Shown here: positions 5,138 to 5,747 of the stretch, one piece after another
How the letters are laid out: each line of letters starts with the position of its first letter
How positions within the stretch are numbered: position 1 is the first letter of the stretch
NCBI GenBank assembly: GCA_021827955.1
Contig: JAKATY010000001.1
Span: 1 to 5,747, forward strand
Reading direction: 5' to 3'
Length of the DNA stretch: 5,747 nt
Origin: Microcaldota archaeon
Lineage (GTDB): Archaea > Micrarchaeota > Micrarchaeia > Micrarchaeales > Micrarchaeaceae
Notes under the pieces: generated by a model
Told to the model about the DNA's origin: nothing
Seen by the model: the letters and a program-made list of their open reading frames with translations, nothing else
Database searches by the model: none
Translations under genes and position numbers: made by a program

Positions 5138-5396
5138 AATGGAACTTACGATACTAATCCTATCTCGTATGTCCTGTGTTATTTGAATAAACCGCTAAAG
5201 ATATATATTTCAAATCTCTGGCTTTCGCGGGGCAAACTTATGTAATGAGTGTCCGGGTTTTGCGTCTTTAAGTCACAAATATGGCCAGCAAAAGTGCGAA
5301 AGAAAGATAAGATACAGGCTAAGACTTTAGGTGCAAAAACAGGTGTTCGAAAACATATAAATATCTAGTTGTGGCAATAGGAAAGCCGTGATTACA
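5138..5396 (+). other. 259-nt intergenic region, possible unassigned RNA or leader
   Basis: No open frame of useful length is present. The plus strand holds only a 15-codon frame just after the upstream stop and a 9-codon frame at 5281-5310 (MASKSAKER). An AT-rich box at 5200-5210 (GATATATATTT) has promoter character, and CTTTCGC (5222-5228) is complementary to GCGAAAG (5296-5302). These hints could mean a small RNA, a decayed gene or nothing. No T-rich terminator or tRNA-like fold is visible. Confidence 0.3.
5355..5364 (+). promoter_or_regulatory. TATA box of the right-edge gene
   Basis: ATATAAATAT is centred about 37 nt before ATG 5397 and about 28 nt before the in-frame GTG 5388. The first gives a leader of roughly a dozen bases; the second would be leaderless. 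AGGAAAG at about 5379-5385 could serve as a weak ribosome binding site for the ATG. Confidence 0.5.
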
Positions 5397-5747
5397 ATGG
5401 TTTCTGAAACTGCTAAACGTGGCATGCACAACGTAGAGGCGCCTGCGCCACCTTTTTATTTGGTAGACCTGGAATCTCCATCTAACATTTATAACCGCCG
5501 TGGAAAGGATGATTATCTTTTTGTTACTGGAGACAGGGCCGAGATAAGATGCAGCTGGTATCACAAAAGTGGAGGTTATATCACCCTGGAAGTAGGTCAC
5601 AGGGACGCGGAGAACAGGTATGCAAAAGAATGCGTCGTAGAGGTAGACGCACGGGGCTATATACGATATAAAGGAGATAACAAACACTTTAGTTTTACTT
5701 TGCCTGAATCTGATGACAAAAGGCTATACCCATTACTCGATGGCGCG
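5397..5747 (+). CDS. Hypothetical protein, N-terminal part, truncated by the window edge
   Basis: An uninterrupted frame of 117 codons runs from ATG 5397 to the last base, so the 3' end is missing. GTG 5388 is in frame three codons upstream and could be the start. No family is recognised. After a variable N-terminus with a Pro-rich patch (EAPAPPFYLVD, 14-24), the rest alternates charged and hydrophobic residues in short runs (YLFVTGDRAEIRCSWYH, GGYITLEVGH, ECVVEVDARGYIRYKG, FSFTLPES). This suggests a beta-rich domain, perhaps a beta sandwich or barrel. There is no signal peptide or membrane segment in the visible part. It has the same orientation as the preceding unknown gene but has its own TATA box. 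Confidence 0.7.
   Translation, partial: MVSETAKRGMHNVEAPAPPFYLVDLESPSNIYNRRGKDDYLFVTGDRAEIRCSWYHKSGGYITLEVGHRDAENRYAKECVVEVDARGYIRYKGDNKHFSFTLPESDDKRLYPLLDGA

Noticed and set aside
5208..5234. TTCAAATC plus a GC-rich tail resembling the tRNA-Phe 3' end (possible attachment-site copy or tRNA remnant)
   Set aside because: Only eight bases match exactly, the flanking bases do not pair as a T stem, and the rest of a tRNA is absent. It is not enough to call an integration scar.
5319..5687. 122-codon minus-strand frame at the right edge
   Set aside because: The opposite strand carries an uninterrupted 117-codon frame with TATA box and start codon. The minus frame runs through that promoter and is Cys/Tyr/Phe-rich in the manner of an antisense reading.
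1..5747. CRISPR array, insertion sequence or integrase
   Set aside because: No spaced direct repeats, transposase motifs or terminal inverted repeats were found in the window by eye.

Overview
The window looks archaeal. It carries an archaeal-type Holliday junction resolvase (Hjc), a Hef/FANCM-type superfamily 2 helicase, a tRNA-Phe split by a canonical position 37/38 intron and lacking an encoded CCA end, and TATA-like boxes about 25-27 nt ahead of several start codons, which suggests leaderless transcripts. The moderate GC content, very tight gene packing and relaxed tRNA intron motif would fit a small-genome lineage such as Micrarchaeota/ARMAN or another DPANN group. That placement is an inference, not something the sequence proves.

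Layout. Positions 1-56 hold what looks like the promoter and ribosome binding site of a leftward gene lying outside the window. A short rightward gene follows (239-376). It encodes a 45-residue, extremely acidic protein, contains a perfect 18-bp tandem repeat, and has a perfect 22-bp inverted repeat (195-216) between its promoter and its start. It converges on a leftward four-gene cluster spanning 4340 to 436, in transcription order: a Nudix hydrolase, a helicase-only Hef-like protein, a cation:proton antiporter and Hjc. Spacings are 6, 4 and 40 nt, so the first three genes at least are very probably one operon.

Right of the operon promoter, transcription is rightward: an intron-containing tRNA-Phe(GAA) at 4426-4530, then a 182-residue protein of unknown family with a leaderless-type promoter, a 259-nt gap without a convincing gene, and the first 117 codons of a second unknown protein that runs off the window.

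How the genes work together. The Nudix enzyme (nucleotide clean-up), the fork-remodelling helicase and the junction-cutting nuclease make a plausible replication-fork maintenance set. The helicase lacks the XPF-type nuclease domain of full-length euryarchaeal Hef, and its operon partner Hjc could supply the missing nuclease step. The antiporter has no obvious link to DNA repair. The two right-hand proteins are unrecognised and lie beside a tRNA gene, which is a common site for accessory DNA, but I found no integrase and no duplicated tRNA end in the window.
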